Positions 1 through 7,527 of a stretch of DNA of 49,699 nt are shown here, piece after piece. The DNA comes from Euryarchaeota archaeon UBA495 (GTDB lineage Archaea > Thermoplasmatota > Poseidoniia > Poseidoniales > Poseidoniaceae), in NCBI GenBank assembly GCA_002496845.1, contig DALQ01000036.1, forward strand, positions 21,501 through 71,199. Reading direction: 5' to 3'. The notes beneath the pieces were generated by a model. It was not told the DNA's origin. It did not search any database and saw only the letters and a program-made list of their open reading frames with translations. A program made the translations under genes and the position numbers. Numbering within the stretch: position 1 is the first letter of the stretch; each line of letters begins with the position of its first letter.

Positions 1-777
1 ATTTGGGCGGTCACCATGCGCGACCTGTACGGCGCGGACGACCGCAGTCAGAAGCTGAAGTACCACATCCAGACCAGCGGACGTTCTTTGCACGCTCAGG
101 AAATCGACTTCAACGACATCCGAACCACCCTGCAAGCGCTTCTGGCCATTCAGGACAACGCCAATTCACTGCACACCAACGCCTACGACGAGGCGATCAC
201 CACGCCCACCGAAGAGAGCGTGCGCCGCGCCCTCGCCATCCAACTCATCGTGAACAAAGAGAGCGGTTGGGCGAAGACCGAGAACCCGCTTCAGGGCGCT
301 TACATTGTCGATGAACTGACGGATTTGGTCGAGGAAGCCGTCCTCAAGGAATTCGAAGCCATCAGCCGCCGCGGCGGGGTGCTCGGCGCGATGGAAACGA
401 TGTACCAGCGCGGGAAGATTCAGGACGAATCGATGTATTACGAGCACCTGAAGCACGACGGCACCTTGCCGATCATCGGCGTGAACACCTTCCAGAACCC
501 CAACGCCGAAGCCTTCGACGAATCCTCGGCCGACGCTTTCGACATGGAACTGGCCCGCGCCACACCCGAAGAGAAGGCCTCCTGCCTCGAGCGAACCACG
601 GCCTTGCAACAGCGCGATCTTGAAACCACCAAGGAGGCCTTGGAACGCTTGCAGCACGTGGCCCGCTCGGGCGGGAACGTGTTTGAGGAATTGATGGAGA
701 CGGTGAAGGTCGCAAGCCTCGGCCAGGTCTCCACCGCCCTCTTCGAGGTCGGCGGGCAGTACCGTCGCAACATGTGA
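1..777 (+). CDS. icmF: Fused isobutyryl-CoA mutase IcmF, C-terminal fragment (5' end outside window)
   Basis: Carries the last 258 residues of a B12-dependent acyl-CoA mutase; the reading frame is open from base 1. The motifs SGRSLHAQEIDFNDIR, NSLHTNAYDEAITTP and LKHDGTLPIIGVNTF belong to the catalytic barrel of methylmalonyl/isobutyryl-CoA mutases. The tail ending in GGQYRRNM is, from memory of the family, typical of IcmF, which fuses the B12 domain, a MeaI-type GTPase chaperone and the mutase barrel and interconverts isobutyryl-CoA and n-butyryl-CoA. The fusion itself lies outside the window, so a plain methylmalonyl-CoA mutase large subunit remains possible. The truncation is only the window edge. 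The crotonase at the far end of the window also points to acyl-CoA metabolism. Confidence 0.85.
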   Translation: MWAVTMRDLYGADDRSQKLKYHIQTSGRSLHAQEIDFNDIRTTLQALLAIQDNANSLHTNAYDEAITTPTEESVRRALAIQLIVNKESGWAKTENPLQGAYIVDELTDLVEEAVLKEFEAISRRGGVLGAMETMYQRGKIQDESMYYEHLKHDGTLPIIGVNTFQNPNAEAFDESSADAFDMELARATPEEKASCLERTTALQQRDLETTKEALERLQHVARSGGNVFEELMETVKVASLGQVSTALFEVGGQYRRNM

Positions 778-818
778 CCTGTTCCGACCTTCATATCCTC
801 TCGTTGGTAAAACGGGCC

Positions 819-2228
819 ATGGACGGATTGATGGAGGAGCACGCGCAGGAGAATGAAGACGAGTTCGAGGTTGAAACGGAGGATTTCACCACGTCCCTTG
901 ACCTGGGCGAAACGCAGGTCAGCATGGACCTCTTGGCCTTCCATCGAACCAACAAAGGCGCCTTGGCGGCGCTCCGCCGAACCTCAACCACCCCCTGCCT
1001 TCTTGCGCGCAAGGAACTGATGAAGGGGGAAGAAATCCACAACCATTCCCGGTTTTTCCCCTGCCACCTTGGCGACCTGATGCTCGTCTTGCTGCAAGAA
1101 CGTTGCAAGGACGAGAACCACCCTTGGACGCTGGTTCGCGAATTCCACAAGGACGACTCCACCATGGAGCGGCCCCCGTCCTACTCCCGTGTCGACCTTG
1201 GCTCCCGTGGCGTGTATGAGGTGGCCGTCGACGCAGAGCTCCACCTCCAGATGGGCACCCATGGTGCGGTGCTCTACATGACCCACGACAACGACGGCGA
1301 CCGACGGTTTCACTTCGGTGTCCCTAAGTCGCAACGCCTTGAAGCCGACCGTTTCTTTGAGGAACTTGAGGAGGACGTCTTCTCCACGCTGCTCAAAGGC
1401 CTGGTGATGACGAGCACCTACCGTGTGCTTGACCGCTCCACTTACCACGACGAACGGCTGACCTTGTCCAAAGACATCGAAGACGCCATCGACCGTGAAG
1501 TGATTCAGTACGTCCCGCTCATGAAGGAACTCGAAGACATCGGCGTCCCCTCTTCCCGTGGTGTGCTTCTCGTCGGAGAACCCGGAACGGGGAAGACGAT
1601 GATCGTCAAGCACATCGTTCGAAGCCTGACCGAATTGAGCATCATCGTGGTCACCCCCGATGAGCTTGGACGCGGTTCCATCCGACGCATCTTCCAACAC
1701 GCCCGGCGCATGTCGCCTTGCATGGTGGTTTTGGAGGACCTCGACAACGTGGGGGCCATCTCCCGTGACATCGCTCAGCACCCCATCCTTGGCGAGTTGC
1801 TGGTGGCCATGGACGGCACGGACGGAAATTCGGGCGTCATCGCTGTGGCCACCACGAACAACCTGAACCTCCTCGACGGAGCGATCCGGGCCCGTCCAGG
1901 TCGGTTTGACCGCGTGATTGCCGTCGAAGCCCCGTCCTCTGACGTGCGACGCAGCATGCTCACGCGCCAAATGAACACCTTCGGTGGTCAACCCGAGAAC
2001 CTCGACATGCGTTGGCTGGTCCGTGAAACGGAGGGCCTGACGGGCGCGTACCTCAACGAAGTGGTCAAGTCGGCCTTCATCCGCTCCCGACAGCGAGGCT
2101 CGACGTCCATCGAAGTCCTTGACCTCGAGGCCGCCGTCAGCGATGTTGTGGGGTCCCGCAAGATGGCCACAGAGGGCCGACGCACCTCCACGTCCCACTC
2201 CGCACCTCCTTCGCAACTGTTTGCCTGA
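819..2228 (+). CDS. AAA-family ATPase
   Basis: A 469-residue protein with one AAA module in its C-terminal half. From the ATG at 819, Walker A (GEPGTGKT) is near residues 253-260, Walker B (VVLEDLDN) near 303-310, a sensor-1 asparagine lies in ATTNNLN, and the arginine-finger region is RARPGRFD. The first 240 residues are acidic and match no domain I recognise; they may be a substrate-recognition domain. The module resembles the Cdc48/proteasomal/Bcs1 type of remodelling ATPase, but the target is unknown. A GTG at 774 would overlap the stop of icmF and add 15 residues. I prefer ATG 819 because the added residues look unconserved, but cannot exclude coupled translation from 774. Confidence 0.88.
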   Translation: MDGLMEEHAQENEDEFEVETEDFTTSLDLGETQVSMDLLAFHRTNKGALAALRRTSTTPCLLARKELMKGEEIHNHSRFFPCHLGDLMLVLLQERCKDENHPWTLVREFHKDDSTMERPPSYSRVDLGSRGVYEVAVDAELHLQMGTHGAVLYMTHDNDGDRRFHFGVPKSQRLEADRFFEELEEDVFSTLLKGLVMTSTYRVLDRSTYHDERLTLSKDIEDAIDREVIQYVPLMKELEDIGVPSSRGVLLVGEPGTGKTMIVKHIVRSLTELSIIVVTPDELGRGSIRRIFQHARRMSPCMVVLEDLDNVGAISRDIAQHPILGELLVAMDGTDGNSGVIAVATTNNLNLLDGAIRARPGRFDRVIAVEAPSSDVRRSMLTRQMNTFGGQPENLDMRWLVRETEGLTGAYLNEVVKSAFIRSRQRGSTSIEVLDLEAAVSDVVGSRKMATEGRRTSTSHSAPPSQLFA

Positions 2229-2280
2229 GGGTCCAAAGGTCGCAAAATCGACCTCTTCCGACGTGCGGTTTGAGGAAGCC

Positions 2281-2288
2281 ACTATAAC
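2281..2288 (+). promoter_or_regulatory. Candidate TATA box for the PPP phosphoesterase gene
   Basis: ACTATAAC is the only TATA-like stretch in the 99-base gap and lies about 40 bases before the GTG start at 2328. Archaeal transcripts usually begin about 25 bases after the TATA box, which would leave a short leader. Inferred from position and base composition only. Confidence 0.35.
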
Positions 2289-2327
2289 CTCACGAAGAAG
2301 CATTGGTCAGGGGAAATCTTCGCCCTG

Positions 2328-3566
2328 GTGAATGCAGCCTTGTCGTGCAAAAAGGAACTCCCTTCCTACCTTGGTCGAAGGGATCACGCGTTGGAAGCCG
2401 ACCTTCAGGGGAGGCTCGATGCCGGGCATCGTGTCTTTGCTGTTGGAGACGTCCATGGCCACCTTGCCACGCTTCGCGCCCTGATCCATCGCCTCAAACT
2501 CGGGGATGACGACCGGCTCGTCCTCTTGGGGGACGCCATCGATCGAGGCCCGGACGCTGCTGGTGTTGTGGCGCTGATTCGCAGCGACCCGCGCCTGTTG
2601 ACCCTCATTGGAAACCATGAGCGAATGGCCACCAAGTGCCTGCAAGACGACGGTCGCATCGAGCTTTGGCCCCAATGGATGCAGCGTGGCGGTGGAGCCA
2701 CGTGGGGTTCCTACATCGTTCGTGCGGAAGGGGACCTTCATGTCGCCAAACAGACCTTCGCCGACGACCTCCTGTGGATGGATGCACTCCCGACGGAAAT
2801 CGTGCTGAACGACGTCCGGTTGGTGCATGCAGGGTACGACCCTCGGAAACCGTTGGAGGCCCAAACCGAACACGAATTGCTCTGGATTCGGCGTCGGTTC
2901 TACCGCCACGATACGCCGTTGGACCCACGCCGAACGGTCGTGTTCGGACATTCAACCACCACCAAATTTGGATCACGGCCTGGCGACGTAGCGTTCAGCC
3001 ATGTGCGCCTTCCGGACGGACGGCCGTCATGGCTTGCGATGGACATTGGAGCGTACAACCACGTCGACCCCGGACTCGCTTCGGTGGACCTGCGCACCAT
3101 GCGCATCGAGCGACAGCGTACCCTCCGCTCAGAACGATGGTTTGACGCGCCTGAGCGCCGCGAGGCCCCAGTGAGTGATTTTGTCGGCCTTCGAACGCTT
3201 GAATCAAAACGAGACCGCCGGGTTCGACCACGCTCGAGCGGGTACGCCAAGGTGGCAGGATTGGTTCTACCGCGTGACGGATCCTGCCGTTCGTGGGCTG
3301 AATCCCAAGCAGCCATCGCAGCCAACGAACTCCCTCCGACGACCTGGCGTCGCCTTCGGGCGGCTGCGTCCTCCTTGCGACCTCAAGGACCGGTGTTGAG
3401 TCAGCGGCAAGCCGCTCAACTCCATCGCATCCTGCTTGGCCCGGGACGTCCTCCAGAACGAACGCACCCTGTGCTCCCCCCACCCGAGAACTATCGCGTT
3501 ATTCGCCGAAAAGAGGATGCAAAACCCGCGAATCAGTCGATTTTCAGAAAGATGATGCGTGCTTGA
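2328..3566 (+). CDS. PPP-type metallophosphoesterase (protein phosphatase / ApaH-like)
   Basis: A 412-residue protein starting at GTG. The two-metal calcineurin-like signature is complete: GDVHG at residues 40-44, GDAIDRG at 68-74, GNHE at 95-98, followed by LVHAG and a GHS motif. This order and spacing fits the PPP branch, which contains Ser/Thr protein phosphatases and symmetrical Ap4A hydrolases. The phosphoesterase domain covers roughly residues 34-260. The remaining 150 residues are Arg- and Pro-rich, have no domain I can name, and make the protein longer than ApaH or PrpE (about 220-280). It could dephosphorylate proteins or dinucleotides; sequence alone does not decide. It stands alone with its own candidate TATA box. 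Confidence 0.85.
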   Translation: MNAALSCKKELPSYLGRRDHALEADLQGRLDAGHRVFAVGDVHGHLATLRALIHRLKLGDDDRLVLLGDAIDRGPDAAGVVALIRSDPRLLTLIGNHERMATKCLQDDGRIELWPQWMQRGGGATWGSYIVRAEGDLHVAKQTFADDLLWMDALPTEIVLNDVRLVHAGYDPRKPLEAQTEHELLWIRRRFYRHDTPLDPRRTVVFGHSTTTKFGSRPGDVAFSHVRLPDGRPSWLAMDIGAYNHVDPGLASVDLRTMRIERQRTLRSERWFDAPERREAPVSDFVGLRTLESKRDRRVRPRSSGYAKVAGLVLPRDGSCRSWAESQAAIAANELPPTTWRRLRAAASSLRPQGPVLSQRQAAQLHRILLGPGRPPERTHPVLPPPENYRVIRRKEDAKPANQSIFRKMMRA

Positions 3567-3611
3567 TGCAACATTACGAACATTCAAGAGCAAGTACGGT
3601 GTTTTCACATC

Positions 3612-3761
3612 ATGGCGCAACGCGACCCACAGACGGCCCTGCTGATGCACCTCCTTGACGGAGCGACGACACCTTTGGCTCGAGCCATGGCCACGGCGAT
3701 CGCCGATCGGCCCCGTGTGCTTCGAGCCCAACAAGCATGGGACCGATTGTACACCGATTGA
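3612..3761 (+). CDS. Small hypothetical protein (49 aa)
   Basis: An ATG-initiated frame of 49 codons fills the gap between the phosphoesterase and the LysE gene. The peptide runs MAQRDPQTALLMHLL to QQAWDRLYTD and looks like two amphipathic helices with no membrane span. Base composition matches flanking genes and no longer frame competes on either strand. I recognise no family; it may be a chance frame. Confidence 0.35.
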   Translation: MAQRDPQTALLMHLLDGATTPLARAMATAIADRPRVLRAQQAWDRLYTD

Positions 3762-3798
3762 CCCGACAGCGTGAAGCCCCCGGCACCAATCGAAGCGT

Positions 3799-4446
3799 GT
3801 GTCGAGCGTCCTCTTCCCAGCATTGTTGGTCGCAGGCACGGTCTTTGTCATCGGAGCCATCAGTCCAGGGCCAAGCCTTGCCGTGGTGCTGAGGAACACT
3901 TTGGCCGGTGGTCGTAGACGAGGCGTGGCTTGCGCGCTCGGCCACGGCCTCGGCTTCGGAGCCTACGCCATGATCGCTGTGTTCAGCTTGATTGCCGTGC
4001 TGGAAGCGGCAGAGCAAGCCTTGCCCGTGCTGCGAATATTGGGTGCGGCCATGCTGCAGGTTTTTGCTTGGTTGACGTGGACCAACGCCAGCGGCCATCT
4101 GGAGACAGAAACGGATGCCACGATTTCAAGCAAGAGCGGCTTTGCCGAGGGAGCAACCATCGCTTTCCTCAATCCCAAGATTGCGGTGTTCATGCTCGCC
4201 GTGCTCTCCCAGGTGTTGGAACCGGGGATGACCTTGTGGACCAAAGCGGCCATCGGTGCATTGGGCATGGTCATCGACACCACCTGGTACGTGCTGGTGG
4301 CGGTCTTCCTTTCCAGCAAGCGGCTTGAAAACGTCTTGAAACGTCGAACCGTGGCCTTGAATCGAGGCCTTGCGGTGGCTTTGGGTGGACTGGCCACGTG
4401 GATGCTTGTGCAAGTGTTCCTTGGTTGGGGCGCCGCTGGGATTTGA
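3799..4446 (+). CDS. LysE/RhtB-family amino-acid exporter
   Basis: A 215-residue integral membrane protein with about six hydrophobic segments. The N-terminal block GAISPGPSLAVVLRNTL is the hallmark of the LysE/RhtB superfamily, followed by the glycine-rich ALGHGLGFG. The FLNPKIAVFMLAVLSQ stretch in the middle corresponds to the conserved second-repeat motif. Family members export amino acids or similar small metabolites using the proton gradient; the substrate cannot be read from sequence. Length is normal for the family (about 205-215). Translation starts at GTG 3799, which places the first transmembrane helix at the usual distance from the N terminus. It is followed by an AT-rich promoter-like region, so it probably ends its transcription unit. 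Confidence 0.9.
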   Translation: MSSVLFPALLVAGTVFVIGAISPGPSLAVVLRNTLAGGRRRGVACALGHGLGFGAYAMIAVFSLIAVLEAAEQALPVLRILGAAMLQVFAWLTWTNASGHLETETDATISSKSGFAEGATIAFLNPKIAVFMLAVLSQVLEPGMTLWTKAAIGALGMVIDTTWYVLVAVFLSSKRLENVLKRRTVALNRGLAVALGGLATWMLVQVFLGWGAAGI

Positions 4447-4480
4447 AATTAATAGAATCTCTTAAATTCTTATTAGCAGG
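4447..4480 (+). promoter_or_regulatory. AT-rich promoter; candidate TATA box for a leaderless transcript
   Basis: This short gap is far richer in A and T than the rest of the window. CTTAAATT (4461-4468) is a good archaeal TATA candidate. Its centre is about 25 bases before the ATG at 4490, so transcription would begin at or within a base or two of the start codon. No Shine-Dalgarno sequence precedes the ATG, consistent with leaderless translation. Confidence 0.5.
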
Positions 4481-4489
4481 CCGCGGGCC

Positions 4490-5662
4490 ATGGTCATGGC
4501 CAACGAGTCCACCGAAGTGATCGAGGAAATCATCCCACTCGACCCCTCGCAGGAGTACGACACCATCGTCGTTGGAGCAGGTGCTGCGGGCATCGGCGCG
4601 GCCATCGCCCTGATGCATGCCGGTGTGGAGAAGTTCTTCGTAGTCGATCGAGAAACCGTCGGTGCCTCCTTCGACAAGTGGCCGGCTGAAACACGCTTCA
4701 TCACCCCCTCGTTTCCGAGCAACTCGATCGGCATGCTCGACCTGAATTCCATCGCGGTTGGCGTGTCGCCTGCCTTCAGCATGAAGGTCGAGCATCCGAC
4801 GGGCCAACAGTACGCACAACATTTGCGCAACATCTCCACCTTTTTCGAGATCCCAATCTTGGAGCACACGAACGTCAACGCCATCGAAAAAAGCGGCGAC
4901 CTGTTCCATCTGCACTTCGACGAAGGGAGTTTCATGGCCAAGAACGTCATTTGGGCCGCGGGTGAGTTTCAGTACCCCAAAACCGCGGCATTCGATGGCG
5001 TCGAACTGTGCCGACACACGGCCACGGTGCCGTCCTACGCAGAGTTGGAAGGCGACGACGTCCTGATCATCGGAGGGTACGAGAGCGGCGTGGATGCCGC
5101 ATACCATCTTGCCGACAACGGAAAAAACGTCCACGTCTTTGACCGAGGCGACCCTTGGGGAGAAGGAAGCTCAAATCCAAGCATCGCTCTCGCGACCTAC
5201 ACCATCGAGCGCACGCGCCATGCGTGCTTTGAGAACCACGTGACCCTGCACGCCAACACCGGCGTGAAGCAGGTGACCTTCGCTGACGGCACCTACGAAT
5301 TGACCACCGAAGATGGCGCCGTGTTCCGTTCCAAAACTCAGCCCTTGTTTGCTGGCGGATTTGAGGGCAGCCATAGCTTCGTGTCCCACCTCTTTGATTC
5401 GCGGGAGGACGGCTTCCCTGAACTCAACGAACAAGACGAATCCACCACCCATTCCGGCATGTACCTCTGTGGGCCAGCCATTCGTCACGGCAACGAAAAT
5501 TTCTGTTTCATCTACAAATATCGACAACGGTTTGGCGTGGTGGCTGCGGCCATCGCCTCCTCGCTCGGCTTGGAAACCGAGGAATTCATCGAAGCCTACC
5601 GGGGCTGGGGCATGTTCCTCGACGACCTCTCATGCTGCGGCCAGGAGTGTTTGACATGCTGA
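4490..5662 (+). CDS. FAD/NAD(P)-dependent oxidoreductase with a cysteine-rich C-terminal tail
   Basis: A 390-residue two-dinucleotide-binding-domain flavoprotein. The FAD-binding glycine motif VVGAGAAGIG is at residues 27-36 and the acidic ribose-binding VVDRE at about 51-55. A second Rossmann motif, VLIIGGYESG, is at 191-200 for NAD(P)H, and an ATG-like motif occurs as WAAGEFQYP near 155-163. The layout resembles CzcO/YpdA-type pyridine-nucleotide oxidoreductases. The last nine residues are CCGQECLTC, with four cysteines, suggesting a redox-active or metal-binding tail. The substrate is unknown; a thiol or disulfide carrier is one guess. The next gene starts inside its stop codon region (ATGCTGA overlap). 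ATG 4496 is an alternative start. Confidence 0.85.
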   Translation: MVMANESTEVIEEIIPLDPSQEYDTIVVGAGAAGIGAAIALMHAGVEKFFVVDRETVGASFDKWPAETRFITPSFPSNSIGMLDLNSIAVGVSPAFSMKVEHPTGQQYAQHLRNISTFFEIPILEHTNVNAIEKSGDLFHLHFDEGSFMAKNVIWAAGEFQYPKTAAFDGVELCRHTATVPSYAELEGDDVLIIGGYESGVDAAYHLADNGKNVHVFDRGDPWGEGSSNPSIALATYTIERTRHACFENHVTLHANTGVKQVTFADGTYELTTEDGAVFRSKTQPLFAGGFEGSHSFVSHLFDSREDGFPELNEQDESTTHSGMYLCGPAIRHGNENFCFIYKYRQRFGVVAAAIASSLGLETEEFIEAYRGWGMFLDDLSCCGQECLTC

Positions 5663-5871
5663 GCACCAGCGAAGGTGCCGGACGTCACGCAACATCCCGC
5701 ACATCGACCATGATGAGTTTCGAATGGCTCGGCCAAACCGCCGCCAGTTTGTGCTGGATCATCAGCGTCTTCGTCTACGGGCTTTCGTCTACCGGAGATT
5801 GGCTTCAACTCGGCGCCGCTTCGTCTTGGATGGTGGCCAACCTCGCTACGTTGGTCTCCGCAAAGGCGTGA
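5656..5871 (+). CDS. Small membrane protein (71 aa), coupled to the flavoprotein
   Basis: Begins at ATG 5656, overlapping the TGA of the upstream flavoprotein gene in ATGCTGA, which implies translational coupling. The first 18 residues are polar. Two hydrophobic stretches follow, ASLCWIISVFVYG and LGAASSWMVANLATLVSA, giving a probable hairpin of two membrane helices. An internal start at 5710 (MMSFEWLG) would remove most of the polar N terminus. I recognise no family. Its position suggests it may help place the flavoprotein at the membrane, which is inference. It converges on fpg with 18 bases between the stops. Confidence 0.55.
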   Translation: MLSTSEGAGRHATSRTSTMMSFEWLGQTAASLCWIISVFVYGLSSTGDWLQLGAASSWMVANLATLVSAKA

Positions 5872-5889
5872 ACCCTCCCCTGCAGTGCC

Positions 5890-6819
5890 TCAACGTTGAC
5901 AGGCGGAACAGAAGAAAGTCGAACGCCCTGATTGGACGATCCGCTGAACGGGTTGACCGCAGAACACGCCATCTCTGCCTTGGCACGGTTGTCCTTCCCG
6001 GTCGTAGACCCGGAAACTGTGAGGGAAATACCCCAATTCACCTTCGACGCCGCGGAAATCAGAGAGCGTCGAACCTCCGGCTTCAATCGCTTCCTTGAGC
6101 ACGTCGCAACACGACGTCCAGAGGGCCTCAAGCCGTTCTGTTGGTTGATCTGCACCGCGAACAAGGGTCCCGCTTTGCCGACGCGGAGAAAGGCCAGCAC
6201 GGTGCAGGGCTTCGCAGACGTAGATGTTCCCTAATCCCGCGACCACGCGCTGGTCAAGCAGGGCGGTTTTGAGGGGCGTTCGACGCCCTGCAAGCGTTTG
6301 TGCAAGCACGTGCGGGCTCCACAGCGGTGCGCCGTCCATCGTCCCTTCAAGCGCCAAGGGTTCGGGCCCGATGTGGGCCATCCCGCGGAGGACCTCGTCC
6401 ATTCCGTGGTGCAATTCAATCCAGCCAAACCGGCGCGGGTCGGTGTAGACGGCCACGTGACCGTCCTCAAAGCGCAAGACGAGGTGGTCGTGCTTGCCCA
6501 ATTCTTCCTCGGCGTCGGGTGCGTTCACCGTCCGGTGATAAACGCCGAGCGTTTCTCCGTGCGATGCACGGTGCAAGGTCCAACGGCCAGACATTCCAAG
6601 GTGCGAGAGGAGAACCTGCCCGTCGTCCATGTGAACGACCAGGTGCTTGGCCCGGCGTTGGACGGCACGGACGGTGGCCCCCTCGAGCCTCGCCTCAAGA
6701 TCGGGCGGGAAGGGAAAACGGAGGTCAGGCCGACGCTGCTCAACCGAGACGATGCGTTGACCGGTCCACGCTTCTGCAAGACCCTTGCGGACGGTCTCAA
6801 CCTCAGGAAGTTCAGGCAT
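5890..6819 (-). CDS. fpg: Formamidopyrimidine-DNA glycosylase (Fpg/MutM)
   Basis: A 309-residue base-excision repair enzyme that removes oxidised purines such as 8-oxoguanine and nicks the abasic site. The start is set by the invariant N terminus MPELPEVETVRKGL, whose Pro2 is the nucleophile and Glu3 the catalytic acid after Met removal. A conserved lysine occurs in RRAKHLVVH. The helix-two-turn-helix occupies RRTPLKTALLDQRVVAGLGN and following residues. A C-terminal zinc finger is present, but its first cysteine pair is spaced C-x7-C rather than the classic C-x2-C, while the second pair is a normal C-x2-C. The start overlaps the end of flpA by 8 bases, so it is probably the last gene of a nop5-flpA-fpg operon. 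Fpg is mainly bacterial, so transfer is likely. Confidence 0.96.
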   Translation of the reverse strand: MPELPEVETVRKGLAEAWTGQRIVSVEQRRPDLRFPFPPDLEARLEGATVRAVQRRAKHLVVHMDDGQVLLSHLGMSGRWTLHRASHGETLGVYHRTVNAPDAEEELGKHDHLVLRFEDGHVAVYTDPRRFGWIELHHGMDEVLRGMAHIGPEPLALEGTMDGAPLWSPHVLAQTLAGRRTPLKTALLDQRVVAGLGNIYVCEALHRAGLSPRRQSGTLVRGADQPTERLEALWTSCCDVLKEAIEAGGSTLSDFRGVEGELGYFPHSFRVYDREGQPCQGRDGVFCGQPVQRIVQSGRSTFFCSACQR

Positions 6820-7525
6820 CCTCTGGCCTCCCAACAACAAAGAGAAGGTGATCGTCCTCGAAGCCTTCGAGGTCAATGACTTCGTCCAACACAAGTTCGG
6901 CTGCTGCGAGTTCTTCCTCGACCTTGACCCGCAAGGCTGCTGCATCCGTGCCACGGTCGCTCTCGACCTTGAGGGAAAGCATGCCTCGACCACCGGGGAG
7001 GAGGAAACGCTCGCAAGCTGCCGTGAAAATGGAGGCTTGGTGCGCTTGGGCCACGTCTTGGAACACCCATGATGCTCCTTGGGGCAACCACATCCGCCAC
7101 GATTCATGCCGTCGAGCATCACCAAGCACCGGCACGAGGCCGGGACGTGCTTGCGCGAGGCGGGTCAAATCACGCAGACAACGGGGCGAAAGGTCGACCG
7201 CCACCACGCGGCCTTGCGCTTGATCGTGGCAGACAATGTCGTGTATGTGGCTCACGGTCGTGCCGTGCCCTGCACCGAGGTAAAGCACGTGCGAACCGGG
7301 TGCTGGTAAGAGACGCTCGGGTGCAGCGGTGGTCCGCAATAGTCCTGAGGACACCTTGGAACGGCGTGGATCCCAACGGCGCCACTCGCCGTCCTTGGCC
7401 TTGCGAAGCGTCTCACCGTACACGGTGGACCGGGGGTTCGCGGACCACGTCCATGGCGAAGAACGTTCGATGCGCACGGCCTCGGTCAACCTTCGACCGG
7501 GAGGTTTGCCATAGGAGCGCCCCAT
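6812..7525 (-). CDS. flpA: Fibrillarin-like rRNA/tRNA 2'-O-methyltransferase
   Basis: A 237-residue SAM-dependent methyltransferase, the catalytic subunit of the archaeal C/D-box sRNP. It methylates ribose 2'-OH groups of rRNA and tRNA guided by small RNAs, together with Nop5 and L7Ae. The SAM-binding motif reads VLYLGAGHGTTVSHIHDIV, close to the family's YLGAASGTTVSHVSDIV. The segments VVAVDLSPRCLRDL and VLGDARR follow, then SWVFQDVAQ. ATG 7525 lies two bases after the nop5 stop; the TTG two codons upstream is less likely. The gene overlaps fpg downstream. Neighbouring nop5 confirms the assignment. Confidence 0.95.
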   Translation of the reverse strand: MGRSYGKPPGRRLTEAVRIERSSPWTWSANPRSTVYGETLRKAKDGEWRRWDPRRSKVSSGLLRTTAAPERLLPAPGSHVLYLGAGHGTTVSHIHDIVCHDQAQGRVVAVDLSPRCLRDLTRLAQARPGLVPVLGDARRHESWRMWLPQGASWVFQDVAQAHQASIFTAACERFLLPGGRGMLSLKVESDRGTDAAALRVKVEEELAAAELVLDEVIDLEGFEDDHLLFVVGRPEDA

Positions 7526-7527
7526 GC

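Noticed and set aside
984..2303. 439-codon minus-strand frame
   Set aside because: Antisense to the AAA ATPase with intact Walker motifs; no family features.
5890..7125. 411-residue version of Fpg starting upstream at 7125
   Set aside because: The catalytic Pro must be residue 2, so MPELPEVETV at 6819 is the true start; the upstream part overlaps flpA out of frame.
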